Origin: Bordetella holmesii ATCC 51541
GTDB lineage: Bacteria; Pseudomonadota; Gammaproteobacteria; Burkholderiales; Burkholderiaceae_B
DNA: 64,000 nt
Direction of reading: 5' to 3'
NCBI GenBank assembly: GCA_000612485.1
Contig: CP007494.1
Coordinates: 3,038,001-3,102,000 of the forward strand
Both the position numbers and the translations under genes were made by a program. The notes below the pieces were generated by a model. That model did not search any database and was not told where the DNA came from. It saw nothing but the letters and a program-made list of their open reading frames with translations. This document shows, one piece after another, positions 8,762 through 22,059 of this stretch (position 1 is its first letter; every line of letters begins with the position of its first letter).

Positions 8762-10686
8762 TAGCCCGGCAGGTCTTGTGCGAGATCCTCGAGCGAGGTC
8801 TGGATGTCCAGCCACTCTTCTTCGAGCGTATTCATCCGCTTGCCTACTTCGCCGTGCTCGCTCATGACCTGTTGGCGCTCTGAGCGGCGCGCATCGGAAT
8901 AGAGGTCTGCATCGGCAATCAACGCGTCCAGGGCATGCAGCCTCGCACGCAACTTGTCCATTTCGCTTTCGACCTTGGCGAGCCGGGCCTGAAGCGGTTT
9001 GCGCAAAACGGCGAGCTTCTGCCGTTGTTCAGCTTCGATGCGGCGCTGAGCCTTGCGATCTACGCTGTCGCTTTCCTTGGGCGCGGCCTCGGCGCGCGCT
9101 TCGGCATTGCGGGCTGTCAGCCAATCGCGATAGTCCTCCAGATCCCCGTCGAATTCCCTGACTTGTCCGTCGGAGACGATCCAGAAGCTGTCGACGGTGG
9201 TGCGCAGCAAGTGACGGTCATGCGAGACCAGCAGCATGCTTCCCGAAAACTCGGCCAACGCTGCAGCGAGCGCTTCGCGGGTTTCGACATCCAGGTGGTT
9301 GCTCGGCTCGTCCAGGAGCAGCAGATTCGGCTTTTGCCACACGATGAGCGAGAGCGCCAGACGGGCCTTCTCTCCGCCCGACATGGGGGCCACTTTGCTG
9401 TTGACGGTGTCGCCGGAAAACCCGAATCCGCCCAGGTAGTTGCGCAACTCCTGTTCGCGTGTGTCGGACGCAAGCCGTGCCAGGTGTTGAAGAGGTGTGG
9501 CGTCCAGATCCAGCATGTCGAGTTGATGCTGGTGAAAGTAGCCGATGGCAAGGCCTCGGGATGCACGACGCTCTCCCGCCTGTAAAGGCAACTCTTCGGC
9601 CAGCGTCTTGATCAGCGTACTCTTACCTGCACCATTGGCGCCTAGCACGCCGATGCGTGCCCCGGCGCGTACCATGAGGGTTACGTTCTGCAGGATCGCA
9701 ACAGGCTCGCCATCGGCACGGGTGTATCCAGCTGCCATTTTGTCCAGCACAAGCAGCGGGTCCGGCGTGTGATCCGGTGATGGTATGCGGATATCGATAC
9801 CTGCTTCGGCATGCAGGGGAGCGAGCGTTTGCATGCGTGCAAGCGCTTTGACGCGGCTTTGCGCCTGTTTGGCTTTGGATGCTTTGGCCTTGAAACGATC
9901 GATAAAGCCTTGCAGGCGCGCGGTCTCGCGCGTCTGGCGCTCATGGGCGATGCTGGCCTGGTGCAGCCGTTCCGCTCTCTGCGTAAGAAAGTCCTCGTAA
10001 CCGCCACGATATCGGATCAGTTTTCCGTGATCGAAATGCAGGATGACGCGTGCGACGGCATCCAGAAACTCCGTGTCGTGAGAAATCAGCAGCACGGTGC
10101 CGGGGTACGCCGCCAGCCACTTCTCCAGCCATAGCATGGCGTCCAGATCCAAGTGATTGGTGGGTTCGTCGAGCAGCAGCAATTCCGATGGCGCCATAAG
10201 GGCGCGTGCCAGAGCCAGCCGCATGCGCCAGCCGCGGGAAAAACTGGCTACGGGCTTCATCCACTCGTCAGGCGCAAAACCGAGACCGGCCAGCAACTGT
10301 TCGGCACGTGAATTGGCGCTCCAGACGTCGGCCTCGGCCAGTGCCGCCTCGAGTTCGGCTATCCGATCGCCTTGATCGTCCGGCAGGCTGGCACGCTCGG
10401 CCTGCAAGGCTCTCAAGTGAGTGTCCCCGTCGATGACGAACTCTCGGGCGGGCTTGTCGTCTGCGGCGATTTCCTGTTGAACGCTGGCGATACGCCAGCC
10501 CGAGGGCACATCCAGCGAACCGGCATCCTGATCCAGGGTGCCTGTCAGCAAAGCGAAAAGCGACGATTTACCCGCGCCGTTCTTGCCCACAAAACCCACC
10601 CGTTCGCCCGGGTTGACGACAAATTCTGCGTTGTCGAGCAGCACTTTGGTGCTGCGGCGCAGGGTCAATCCAGAGGCACGTATCAC
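8761..10686 (-). CDS. yheS: ABC-F family ATPase, YheS type
   Basis: A 641-residue cytosolic protein with two ABC domains and no membrane segments, which marks the ribosome-associated ABC-F family. The first domain has GFVGKNGAGKSS (about 32-43), a signature region SFSRGWRMRLALARAL and Walker B LLLLDEPTNHLDLD. A helical linker (KAKASKAKQAQSRVKAL) follows, then the second domain with GANGAGKST, MSGGEKARLALS and LLLLDEPSNHLDVE, and a C-terminal coiled coil. This order and the tail match YheS, thought to relieve stalled ribosomes. The start is GTG at 10686, overlapping the prmB stop by four bases (GTGA), so it is coupled to prmB as last gene of the dap operon. Confidence 0.88.
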   Translation of the reverse strand: MIRASGLTLRRSTKVLLDNAEFVVNPGERVGFVGKNGAGKSSLFALLTGTLDQDAGSLDVPSGWRIASVQQEIAADDKPAREFVIDGDTHLRALQAERASLPDDQGDRIAELEAALAEADVWSANSRAEQLLAGLGFAPDEWMKPVASFSRGWRMRLALARALMAPSELLLLDEPTNHLDLDAMLWLEKWLAAYPGTVLLISHDTEFLDAVARVILHFDHGKLIRYRGGYEDFLTQRAERLHQASIAHERQTRETARLQGFIDRFKAKASKAKQAQSRVKALARMQTLAPLHAEAGIDIRIPSPDHTPDPLLVLDKMAAGYTRADGEPVAILQNVTLMVRAGARIGVLGANGAGKSTLIKTLAEELPLQAGERRASRGLAIGYFHQHQLDMLDLDATPLQHLARLASDTREQELRNYLGGFGFSGDTVNSKVAPMSGGEKARLALSLIVWQKPNLLLLDEPSNHLDVETREALAAALAEFSGSMLLVSHDRHLLRTTVDSFWIVSDGQVREFDGDLEDYRDWLTARNAEARAEAAPKESDSVDRKAQRRIEAEQRQKLAVLRKPLQARLAKVESEMDKLRARLHALDALIADADLYSDARRSERQQVMSEHGEVGKRMNTLEEEWLDIQTSLEDLAQDLPG

Positions 10687-11573
10687 AACTGCTCGCGGGT
10701 CAACAGAAGAATCTGGCCGGAGGCTTGTTCAGTATCCAGCCACATGGGTTCCAGATCGGGGAATGCGGACTCGAAGTGATCCCTTTCGTGGCCAATTTCA
10801 AGTACCAGTATGCCTTGCGGTGCCAGATAGCGGGGGGCCGCATGCAGAATGCGACGCACCAGATCCATCCCATCCGAGCCGCCGGCCAGAGCCAGTGAAG
10901 GCTCTGCGCGATACTCGGCCGGCAACTCGTCCATGGACTGACTGTTGACGTAAGGGGGGTTGCAAACGATCACGTCATAGGCCACTTCCGGAAGGTCCTC
11001 GAACAGATCACTACGATGCAAAGACAGGCGATCTTCCAGACCATAATCGGCGACATTGCGACGCGCGACCTCGAGCGCGTCGGCAGACACATCGACTGCG
11101 TCGACCTGTGCGTGTGCAAAGGCCAGCGCAGCCAAAATGGCCAGGCAACCCGAGCCCGTGCACATGTCGAGCGCCCGTTGCACGGATTCAGGCTCACGCA
11201 CCCAGGGAGCCAGACCGTGATCCAGCAATTCAGCAATGGGCGAGCGAGGCATGATGACGCGTTGATCCACGTAAAAACGTTGACCGCGCAACCATGCCTC
11301 CTGGGTCAGGTAGGCCGCCGGAATGCGCTCGTTGACTCGCCGGTCGATCAGGTTGAGCACGCGCTCGCGCTCTTGTTCAACGACGCGGGCATCGAGAAAA
11401 GGCTCGAGGGTGTCGGGCGGAAGATTCAGGCCGTGCAGCACCAGGTAAACGACCTCGTCCCAGGCATTGTCCGAACCGTGGCCCAGGGCGACTTGGCAGG
11501 CATGAAAGCGCGACACCGCATAGCGGATGAGGTCGCGCAGGGTCTGCAATTCTTGGCGATCGTTAGACGGCAT
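10683..11573 (-). CDS. prmB: Ribosomal protein uL3 glutamine N5-methyltransferase
   Basis: A 296-residue SAM-dependent methyltransferase. The SAM-binding loop is ALDMCTGSGCLAI and the catalytic NPPY lies in VIVCNPPYVNSQSMD (about residue 204), with the GGSDGMD segment shared by HemK/PrmC relatives. The N-terminal helical domain (ETLRD-type, here ELQTLRDLIRYAVSRF and VYLVLHGLNLPPD) and length fit PrmB, which methylates a glutamine of ribosomal protein L3, rather than PrmC. It lies six bases after dapE and overlaps yheS, so it is probably part of the same transcript. Confidence 0.9.
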   Translation of the reverse strand: MPSNDRQELQTLRDLIRYAVSRFHACQVALGHGSDNAWDEVVYLVLHGLNLPPDTLEPFLDARVVEQERERVLNLIDRRVNERIPAAYLTQEAWLRGQRFYVDQRVIMPRSPIAELLDHGLAPWVREPESVQRALDMCTGSGCLAILAALAFAHAQVDAVDVSADALEVARRNVADYGLEDRLSLHRSDLFEDLPEVAYDVIVCNPPYVNSQSMDELPAEYRAEPSLALAGGSDGMDLVRRILHAAPRYLAPQGILVLEIGHERDHFESAFPDLEPMWLDTEQASGQILLLTREQL

Positions 11574-11579
11574 AAAGCC

Positions 11580-13534
<1,955 letters not shown>

Positions 13535-13558
13535 GAAGCTTTGCTTATAAAGGGTTGA

Positions 13559-14749
13559 TCAAACGGAAGTCTTGATGAAGTGCACAATGCGTTCGGCAGC
13601 TTCGATACACTGCGCCAAGGGGGCAACCAACGCGATACGCACGCGCCCAGCGCCAGGGTTGACACCATGCGCCTGACGGGCCAGAAAACTGCCAGGTAGA
13701 ACCGTCACACCCGTGCGGGCATACAGGTCACGGGCAAAAGCGGTATCCGAACCGGGGGTGGGCGCCCATAGATAAAACGCAGCCTGAGGCCGACGCACAT
13801 CCATGACTCGCTGCAGAATCGGTAACACGGCCTCGAACTTGGCTCGATACTCATGCCGATTCTCGACAACATGCGCTTCATCGCCCCAGGCGGCCACGCT
13901 GGCTGCTGCGATCGTCGGGCTCATGGCACTGCCATGATACGTCCTGTACAACAGGAAGCGGTTGATAAGCCTGGCGTCGCCCGCCACGAAACCCGAGCGC
14001 ATGCCGGGCACGTTCGAGCGTTTGGACAGGCTGGAGAACGCCACTACGTTGCGATAATCGTCGCGGCCCAGGCGGCGGGCAGCCTGCAGACTGCCCAACG
14101 GTGCCTCGTCGAAGTAAATCTCGGAGTAGCACTCGTCGGAGGCGATCGCGAAGCCGTGGCGGTCCGAGAGCGCGAACAGCACCTCCCAGTCCTGCAGCGA
14201 CATGACATTGCCCGCCGGGTTGCCCGGCGAACACACGAATACCAGTTGCGTGCGCTTCCAGACGTCTTCTGGCACGCGGGCCCAATCGCAGCCGAAATCT
14301 CGGGCCGGATCCGCATTGACAAAATAGGGCGTGGCGCCCGCCAGCACTGCGGCACCCTCGTAGATCTGATAGAAAGGATTGGGGCAGACAACCAACGCAT
14401 CGGCGGTCGGGTCCACCACCGTCTGCGTAAAAGCGAACAACGCCTCACGCGATCCCAGTACCGGCAGAACCTCGCGCTCGATATCGGGAGCAAGGATGCT
14501 GTAGCGTTGCGACAGCCATTGCGAAATGGCTTGCCGAAGGGCGGGTTCGCCCTTGGTGGACGGATAGACCGACAGACCCTGCAGATTGTCGCAAATAGCC
14601 TGTCCAACCCGGGCAGGCGCGGCGTGCTTCGGTTCGCCGATCGACAGGTTGATCGGCGTTAGCCCCTGTGGCGGTGCACCAGCCTCGGCCAGCAGCGCGC
14701 GCAATTTCTCGAAGGGATAGGGATGCAAAGCATCAAGTCTTGGATTCAT
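13559..14749 (-). CDS. dapC: N-succinyldiaminopimelate aminotransferase
   Basis: A 396-residue PLP-dependent class I/II aminotransferase. The ATG at 14749 (MNPRLDALHPYPFEKL) is used; a TTG further upstream is unlikely. The PLP lysine is in FSSLSKRSNVPGMRSG, with CPNPFYQIYEGA, VCSPGNPAGNV and SDECYSEIYFD as the cofactor pocket. Its place just before dapD and dapE identifies the substrate as N-succinyl-2-amino-6-oxopimelate. It is the first gene of the five-gene minus-strand operon; its 5' end is 46 bases from tRNA-Leu on the other strand. Confidence 0.92.
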   Translation of the reverse strand: MNPRLDALHPYPFEKLRALLAEAGAPPQGLTPINLSIGEPKHAAPARVGQAICDNLQGLSVYPSTKGEPALRQAISQWLSQRYSILAPDIEREVLPVLGSREALFAFTQTVVDPTADALVVCPNPFYQIYEGAAVLAGATPYFVNADPARDFGCDWARVPEDVWKRTQLVFVCSPGNPAGNVMSLQDWEVLFALSDRHGFAIASDECYSEIYFDEAPLGSLQAARRLGRDDYRNVVAFSSLSKRSNVPGMRSGFVAGDARLINRFLLYRTYHGSAMSPTIAAASVAAWGDEAHVVENRHEYRAKFEAVLPILQRVMDVRRPQAAFYLWAPTPGSDTAFARDLYARTGVTVLPGSFLARQAHGVNPGAGRVRIALVAPLAQCIEAAERIVHFIKTSV

Positions 14750-14794
14750 AGAGCAAGATTTTAACAAGCAAGCTACAATAGCGGGCTTGGCTTT

Positions 14795-14881
14795 GCGAAG
14801 GTGGCGAAATTGGTAGACGCACCAGGTTTAGGTCCTGACGCCGTAACAGGTGTGCGGGTTCGAGTCCCGCCCTTCGCACCA
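14795..14881 (+). tRNA. tRNA-Leu(TAG)
   Basis: The 87-base sequence folds as a class II tRNA with a 7-bp acceptor stem (GCGAAGG with CCTTCGC), a long variable arm, the T loop GTTCGAGTC and an encoded CCA. The anticodon loop is TTTAGGT, anticodon TAG, reading CTA codons. A TACAAT -10-like hexamer lies at 14774-14779. An integrase stub just downstream suggests its 3' end was used as an attachment site. Confidence 0.96.
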
Positions 14882-14926
14882 ACTTATTCTTGATACTGTT
14901 TTGGCGTTACGCCAACAGTGTCATAC

Positions 14927-14965
14927 AGCCCCCTGGCATTCGAGTGCCTGGGGGCTTTTCTTTTG
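14927..14965 (+). terminator. Rho-independent terminator after tRNA-Leu
   Basis: A hairpin with arms AGCCCCC-T-GGCA and TGCC-T-GGGGGCT around a six-base loop is followed by TTTTCTTTT. It is well placed to end the tRNA transcript. A smaller perfect hairpin, TTGGCG-TTA-CGCCAA, precedes it at 14901-14915. Confidence 0.85.
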
Positions 14966-15006
14966 TCCACGACGTTGACTTTTTCATACTGAATCGCCTA
15001 TTTTTC

Positions 15007-15036
15007 TACGCCAAATCTACGCCAGGATTTACGCCA
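15007..15036 (+). repeat. Three TACGCCA repeats ahead of an integrase stub
   Basis: TACGCCA occurs at 15007, 15018 and 15030, spaced 11 and 12 bases, with another copy at 14908. Repeats phased at about one helical turn beside a tyrosine integrase start resemble arm-type binding sites of an attachment region. This role is inferred. Confidence 0.45.
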
Positions 15037-15050
15037 AGCAAGAGTAGGGG

Positions 15051-15271
15051 ATGGGAACATTTCGGAAACGTGGCAAGACGTGGCGCGCCGAGATCAGCAA
15101 GGCCGGCATCCGCGAGAGCAAGTCTTTTGACACCAAGCGCGAGGCGCAGGAGTGGGTCGCCTCCCGCGAAACTGAGATTCTGACCACGGCGGTGGGCGGG
15201 ATTGCGCTCCAAACCGTTGCCCAGGTGCTACATCGCTATAGCGATGAGGTGTCGCCCCGGAATAAGGGCCA
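15051..15271 (+). pseudogene. Tyrosine integrase, N-terminal stub only
   Basis: The first 74 or so residues (MGTFRKRGKTWRAEISKAG, then SFDTKREAQEWVASRETEI and VLHRYSDEVSPRNKGHR) match the arm-binding and start of the core-binding domain of phage/island integrases that use tRNA 3' ends. After GHR the similarity stops and unrelated sequence runs to a stop at 15332; the catalytic domain is gone. Its place 170 bases after tRNA-Leu fits the scar of a lost prophage or island. Confidence 0.7.
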
Positions 15272-15334
15272 CCGCTGTCTGTTCAAGTTGCCCCCTGTGA
15301 TCGCTTCAAACCTGGGAGCAGTGCTTGGCTGACC

Positions 15335-15760
15335 CTAGCCCCGAATTAGTCCGTATGGATTCAGTCGGTCAGTGCAACAGGATGAAAAGGGCAGTGCTCC
15401 GAAGGTTATGCGCCGTCCGGCCAGTTCGGCTGCAACCAGATTGGCCAGCGCGGCCTGCTTGGCCATCGCCTGCCAACGATTGAGCAGGGAAAGCACGATG
15501 GCCGGCTTGGTTAGGCGAGGGGCGAGCCGCTGCGCGCACCAGGGCGGCGAAGACATTTTGCACCTCGGGTGTGGCGCAGTCGTTGCGCAGCGCTGCGGCC
15601 CGATCAGGGTAGACACTGCTGGTCTGGCCGACGTCGTGGTCAAGATACAGGGCAGGGTCGAGTTGGGGCGCCAGATGGGCATGGATGCGATCGCGTCGCC
15701 CGGCCCCTCGAAGGGCGGCGCAATGCGCAGCGGGTCGTCAAGAGTCACTGACAGGTTCAT
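15335..15760 (-). pseudogene. Unrecognised coding remnant
   Basis: This stretch shows Bordetella-like codon use on the minus strand, starting MNLSVTLDDPLRIAPPFEGP. After about residue 26 the more protein-like reading moves to a second frame (continuing toward VYPDRAAALRND and VFAALVRAAARPSP), which suggests a decayed gene with at least one frameshift. I cannot name the family. It fills most of the 524-base gap between the integrase stub and the IS3-family element; I see nothing else there. Confidence 0.3.
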
Positions 15761-15857
15761 GACTGAGATTCCTTCTCGGGGAGGGTTATGTACGGTAATC
15801 CCCCCGCAAAAGCGATGAGGTCAGAAGTAGAATTTTCTCGTTGAGGAGTTCTACCGC

Positions 15858-16124
15858 ATGAAGAAGTCGAAATTTACAGACAGCCAGATCATCGAAGCGA
15901 TTAAGCGGGCCGAGGCAGGCTTGGCAGTGCCCGAGTTGTGCCGCGAGCTGGGAATCAGTTCAGCAACGTTCTACAAATGGCGGTCCAAGTTCGGCGGCAT
16001 GGATGTGTCAATGATGTCGCGGATGAAGGAGCTGGAGGCCGAGAACGCGCGGCTTCGCAAGATGTATGTCGAGGAGAGGCTCAAAGCTGAACTTCGAGCG
16101 GAGGCACTCGAAAAAAAGTGGTGA
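15858..16124 (+). CDS. IS3-family transposase OrfA
   Basis: An 88-residue transposase_8-type protein with helix-turn-helix [16 protein letters not shown] and [21 protein letters not shown], then a coiled coil ([20 protein letters not shown]). Near its end the mRNA has A-AAA-AAG (16112-16118), a classical -1 slippery heptamer that would fuse it to OrfB. Start ATG follows GAGGAG at a suitable distance. Confidence 0.9.
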   Translation: MKKSKFTDSQIIEAIKRAEAGLAVPELCRELGISSATFYKWRSKFGGMDVSMMSRMKELEAENARLRKMYVEERLKAELRAEALEKKW

Positions 16125-16945
16125 GGCCATCTCGCCGACGCGAGATGGCCCAACACATGGTGCGCGAGCGAGGCATTTCAGTACGCCTGGCCTGCGAGGT
16201 GGTTGGCATCAGCCAGACCTGCTACCGGTACGTCTGCAAGCGCAGCACCGAGAACGATGAGATTGCAGACTGGCTGATGAGGCTTACAGACAGCCACCGC
16301 AGTTGGGGGTTCGGGCTGTGCTACCTGTATCTGCGCAACGTCAAAGGCTACTCGTGGAATCATAAGCGGATCTACCGCATCCATCGGGATCTGGAGCTGA
16401 ATCTTCGTATCAAGCCGCGCAAGCGTCTGGTGCGCCAAGCGCCCGAGCCGCTGACCGTGCCAAACCAACTCAACCATGTATGGTCGATGGACTTCATGCA
16501 CGATCAGCTGACCGATGGCCGAAGCATCCGATTGTTCAACGTGATCGACGACTTCAATCGAGAAGCCCTGGGCATCGAAATCGACTTCTCGCTGCCGTCC
16601 GAGCGCGTGATCCGATCTTTGAAGCAGATTATCGGTTGGCGGGGAAAACCTCTGGCGATCCGCTGCGACAACGGACCGGAATATCTAAGCGACGCTATTA
16701 CCAAGTGGGCTGGGCAATGGGGTATCAAGCTCGAATACATCCAGCCAGGCAAGCCACAGCAAAATGCCTATGTCGAACGATTCAACAGGACCGTGCGCTA
16801 CGAGTGGCTGTCTCAGTACCACTGGGAAGACCTGGATCACGTGCAGCGCGCCGCGACCGAATGGATGTGGTCTTACAATCACGAACGCCCGAATATGGCA
16901 CTGGGCGGCTACACCCCTAAACAGCGGCTAGCCATGGCCGCATAG
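16118..16945 (+). CDS. IS3-family transposase OrfB
   Basis: A catalytic subunit of about 275 residues with the HTH_21 segment ([21 protein letters not shown]) and rve domain DDE residues in [25 protein letters not shown] and [16 protein letters not shown]. It is reached by -1 frameshifting at 16112-16118 from OrfA. The frame is intact to TAG at 16945. Confidence 0.9.
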   Translation: MVRPSRRREMAQHMVRERGISVRLACEVVGISQTCYRYVCKRSTENDEIADWLMRLTDSHRSWGFGLCYLYLRNVKGYSWNHKRIYRIHRDLELNLRIKPRKRLVRQAPEPLTVPNQLNHVWSMDFMHDQLTDGRSIRLFNVIDDFNREALGIEIDFSLPSERVIRSLKQIIGWRGKPLAIRCDNGPEYLSDAITKWAGQWGIKLEYIQPGKPQQNAYVERFNRTVRYEWLSQYHWEDLDHVQRAATEWMWSYNHERPNMALGGYTPKQRLAMAA

Positions 16946-17140
16946 CGTTCCTACTTCTGGCAATCGCTAAGAAGGGGGGGATTACCAAGGGAAGGGAGAC
17001 ATCTGTGTTGGTTCGCGAGTGGGTGTCGACTTGAGGTTGCTTGTGGAGCAGGATTTCTGATACGCAGCGGCTAGGTGTAGTAACTTACGTATCGGACGGC
17101 GGTATTTTCCGATCTGAGTTAATCGAACGAAGCAGATGAC

Positions 17141-17401
17141 ATGAACGAAAAAATGCTCACGGTTTTGGGTTGGGTAGCAACTGTAACTGCCGTCGCTATG
17201 TATGTGTCATATATTCCGCAGATTAGTAATAACCTAGATGGCATGAAAGGAAGTTGGCTTCAGCCGCTTGTTGCTGCAATCAATTGCACTCTCTGGGTGA
17301 CGTATGGGGCACTCAAAAAGCCGAAGCGTGATTGGCCGTTAGCCTGCGTAAACTTTCCAGGCATTGTTTTCGGATTGATTGCGTTTGCCACGTCGATTTA
17401 A
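17141..17401 (+). CDS. SemiSWEET-family sugar transporter
   Basis: An 86-residue inner-membrane protein with three predicted helices and the PQ-loop motif in MYVSYIPQISNNL, the hallmark of bacterial SemiSWEETs, which dimerise to move sugars down a gradient. LWVTYGALKKPKRDWPLACVN and the final hydrophobic helix fit the family and its usual length. The gene is less GC-rich than its surroundings and stands alone between an IS3-family and an IS407-like element, so it was probably acquired. The transported sugar is not deducible. Confidence 0.85.
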   Translation: MNEKMLTVLGWVATVTAVAMYVSYIPQISNNLDGMKGSWLQPLVAAINCTLWVTYGALKKPKRDWPLACVNFPGIVFGLIAFATSI

Positions 17402-17473
17402 ATGGTTTGATCGTGCCCGTGACCTGCTCCCCGTGATTAGTACGAAATCGATGTAGAGTCCGTTCCCAAAGGA

Positions 17474-17740
17474 ATGGCAATGAAGAAACGATTTACGGAA
17501 GAGCAAATCATCGGCGTGCTCAAGGAAGCCGATGCAGGTGCCAAGCCCGCAGAGTTGTGCCGCAAGCACGGAATCTCCGAGGCAACGTACTACAACTGGA
17601 AGGCGAAGTTCGGTGGCATGACGGTGTCGGACGCTCAGAGGCTCAAGGAGCTGGAGCAGGAGAACAACAAGCTCAAGAAGCTGTTGGCCGAGTCGATGCT
17701 GGACAAGGCGGCGCTTCAGGATCTGCTAAGCCGAAAGTAG
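17474..17740 (+). CDS. IS407-like transposase OrfA (copy 2)
   Basis: Identical in sequence to the 88-residue OrfA of copy 1, with the same helix-turn-helix and coiled coil. It is complete, but the downstream orfB is interrupted by the IS21-family element, so only OrfA alone, a potential inhibitor of transposition in IS3 systems, could be made here. Confidence 0.88.
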   Translation: MAMKKRFTEEQIIGVLKEADAGAKPAELCRKHGISEATYYNWKAKFGGMTVSDAQRLKELEQENNKLKKLLAESMLDKAALQDLLSRK

Positions 17741-17893
17741 TCAGCCCGCAGGCCAAACGCGAGGCGGTCAGGACATTAATGACCGAGCGCAGCATGGGTG
17801 TTACCCGGGCCTGTGTGTCAACGCCGGTTGAAAATTGACCCACTTTCGTCGGAATCGTCGGAGTAAAACTGACCCACCCCGGCGTTCAAAAAC

Positions 17894-19671
<1,778 letters not shown>

Positions 19672-20564
19672 TGTCGGCGGCCAAAAGGCCGCCATCATCG
19701 CCCAGGTGGGTCAGATTTACTCCGACGCGGTGGGTCAGTATTACATCGGCGCTGACACCCGTGGGCTGGTAGGAATTTCGCGGTCGCTGTTTGCCTACGA
19801 GAGCACACGCTCAGGCGATGCTGCGCTGACCGAGCGCATGAAAGAGATGGCAGTGGCGAAACGACGCTACGGCTATCGGAGGATCCATGTGCTCTTACGT
19901 CGCGAAGGCTGGCAAGCAAATCACAAGCGAATCTGGCGGCTGTACAGTCTGGCAGGGTTAAGCGTGCGAAAACGAAAGCGTAAGCGAATCGCGGCGACCG
20001 AGCGCGTGGTTCGCCCAGCGGCAATCGCGCCGAATCAGAGTTGGTCAATGGACTTTGTGGCCGACGGCCTAGCCTATGGCCGCCGATTCCGCTGTTTGAC
20101 TATCGTCGATGACTACACTCGCGAATGCCTGGCCATCGAGGTCGATACGTCGTTGCCGGGACTGCGTGTTGCCATGGTGCTGCAACGGCTGGCGGAGATG
20201 CGTGGCCTGCCGCGATCTATTACCGTGGACAACGGGCCAGAGTTCGCCGGAAGAGCCTTGGACGCCTGGGCCTACCAAGCAGGCGTAAAGCTGTCGTTTA
20301 TTCGGCCGGGTAAGCCGGTGGAGAACGCTTATATCGAAAGTTTCAACGGCAAGTTCCGCGACGAATGCCTTAACGAGCACTGGTTCTTGTCCCTGCGACA
20401 GGTTAAAAGCTTGATCGAAAACTGGCGAGTCGAGTACAACACCGATCGGCCTCACAGCGCGCTCGGATATTTAACGCCGGCGCAATTCGTGCAGGCTCAT
20501 CAGAAAGAAGGTCTTTTACCCCTGGGCTCTATGTCGGTGCCGTACTAAATCTGGGGGCAGGTCA

Positions 20565-20851
20565 ATACCGATCTTGGCTTAACCGGCTCCATTCTGACTG
20601 GCGGGGCATCGACTGGCGATGCTTGGTGCGTTCTTTCTGGCGTTTCCGCCGATACGTTTACGGTGGCGGATGCTGAGCAATCCGCCGCTCTCGCCGGCTG
20701 GCGTGCGAACGGCGTTACCCGCATCCATCCCTGGCATTTTCCTGGAGCCGTTCACAACGTCTTGAGCGCGTGGCAAACCGCATTTGTGGGTTGCCAGAGC
20801 GGGTGTGGCAAAACCTGCCATCAAATGCAAAACAAGGCACTACATCGCTAA
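20565..20851 (+). pseudogene. 3' remnant of an unidentified gene next to IS407 copy 2
   Basis: The frame is open from the IS junction to TAA at 20849-20851 and gives a protein-like sequence (GASTGDAWCVLSGVSADTF, ALAGWRANGVTRIHPWHF). There is no start, so it is the 3' end of a gene cut by the IS or by a deletion next to it. The style suggests a phage or island protein, but I do not recognise it. Its last codons overlap the terminator at 20828. This fills the 316-base gap. Confidence 0.4.
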
Positions 20852-20869
20852 ATGTAGTGCCTTGTTTTG
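20828..20869. terminator. Long perfect hairpin serving tRNA-Ala
   Basis: A 17-bp perfect stem (20828-20844 with 20853-20869) around an eight-base loop, starting CAAAACAAGGC and ending GCCTTGTTTTG. It has A runs on one side and T runs on the other, so it can act in either direction. It lies 11 bases past the CCA end of tRNA-Ala. Confidence 0.85.
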
Positions 20870-20880
20870 ACCGGGAATTT

Positions 20881-20956
<76 letters not shown>

Positions 20957-21010
20957 AAAACAGAAGATCGAAACTATACACCAAATTTTTTTGATGCGGC
21001 CAGGCCGATT

Positions 21011-21795
21011 TCAGGCGCTCAGGTCGAGTGTGGCGATGACCGGGGTGTGATCCGAGGGCTGTTCGTTGCCCGCGGCGCTTTGTCGATGACGCAGGCGGTG
21101 CAGGTGTGTTTCAGGGCATCGGAGAGCAGGATATGGTCGATGCGCAGGCCGGCATTGCGGCGGAAGGCGAACATGCGGTAATCCCACCACGTGAAAGATT
21201 TCTCGGGTTGCTCGAAGAGGCGGAAGGCGTCAGTCAGACCAAGGTCCAGCAGGCTCTTGAGGGCCGCGCGCTCGGGTTCGGAGACGAGGACCTGGCCTTC
21301 CCATTTTTCGGGGTTGTGGACGTCTTCATCGGCAGGGGCGACGTTGTAGTCGCCCAGGATGGCCAGGCGTGGATACGCGCGCAGTTCTTCCTGCAGCCAG
21401 CGGTGCAGGGCAGTGAACCATTCAAGTTTGTAGGCGTATTTGTCGCTGCCTACACTCTGGCCGTTAGGGCAGTACGCACAAATGATGCGCACCTCACCGG
21501 CCGGAGTGGGCAGGGTGACCGCGATGACGCGCTGTTGCGGATCGTCGAAGCCGGGGATGTTGCGCACCATAGCCTGGCCGGGTTCGCGGGTGAGGATGGC
21601 CACGCCGTTATACGTTTTCTGGCCGGCCCAGGCGGCGTGGTAGCCGATCTGGGTGAAGGCCTCGAGCGGGAACTTGTCATCGGCCAGTTTGAGTTCCTGG
21701 ATGCACAGGGCATCGACCGGGTTGTCGGCCAGCCAGGCGATGACTTGCGGCAGGCGCACGTTCAGGGAGTTGACGTTCCAGGTGGCTAGTTGCAT
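21011..21795 (-). pseudogene. xthA: Exodeoxyribonuclease III, frameshifted just before the catalytic Asp-His
   Basis: Exo III-type AP endonuclease of base excision repair. Motifs LATWNVNSLNVRL, CIQELKLAD, LGDYNVAPADEDVH and the loop WWDYRMFAFRRNAGLRIDHIL are present. After DKAPR the frame goes wrong (ATNSPRITPRSSPHST, stop at 21019). Adding one G in the run near 21066-21068 restores NEQPSDHTPVIATLDLSA and a TGA at 21011-21013. SDHTPV holds the catalytic Asp-His pair, so the protein as written would be inactive. Same lesion type as uvrD. Confidence 0.88.
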
Positions 21796-22059
21796 GAATA
21801 GTTAGATCGCTGTTTAACGCGGGTTTCCAAGGGCGATTGGCGCAAAGGTCGCCATTGTGACTCTTCTGGCTTTTCAACCCTGGGCATGGGTGCCGTGCCA
21901 CCAACGGTGGTGTCAGATGATACCTGCTCACCCCGCCGGGTTCCGCTCGCCGCCTCCGGGCGGCGGTTCGGCGCGGTCCGCGGTGATAGGAGGGAACCAG
22001 CCTTGGGGTGCTGTCGATGGCCGCTTCGGATAAGACGATGTGCTGTGACAGGGGGCAGG

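Larger units (their letters stand above)
15796..16985 (+). mobile_element. IS3-family element, different from the IS407-like copies
   Basis: About 1190 bp bounded by inverted repeats that begin GTAATCCCCCC on both ends and share the inner block AGCGAT..CAGAAGTAG. It encodes orfA and orfB with an A6G slippery heptamer. No clear target duplication is visible (TACG left, CAAG right). It is a single copy here and looks intact. Confidence 0.88.

Noticed and set aside
15372..15818. Plus-strand ORF in the gap after the integrase stub
   Set aside because: Low-complexity arginine/glycine composition; the minus strand shows the more protein-like signal.
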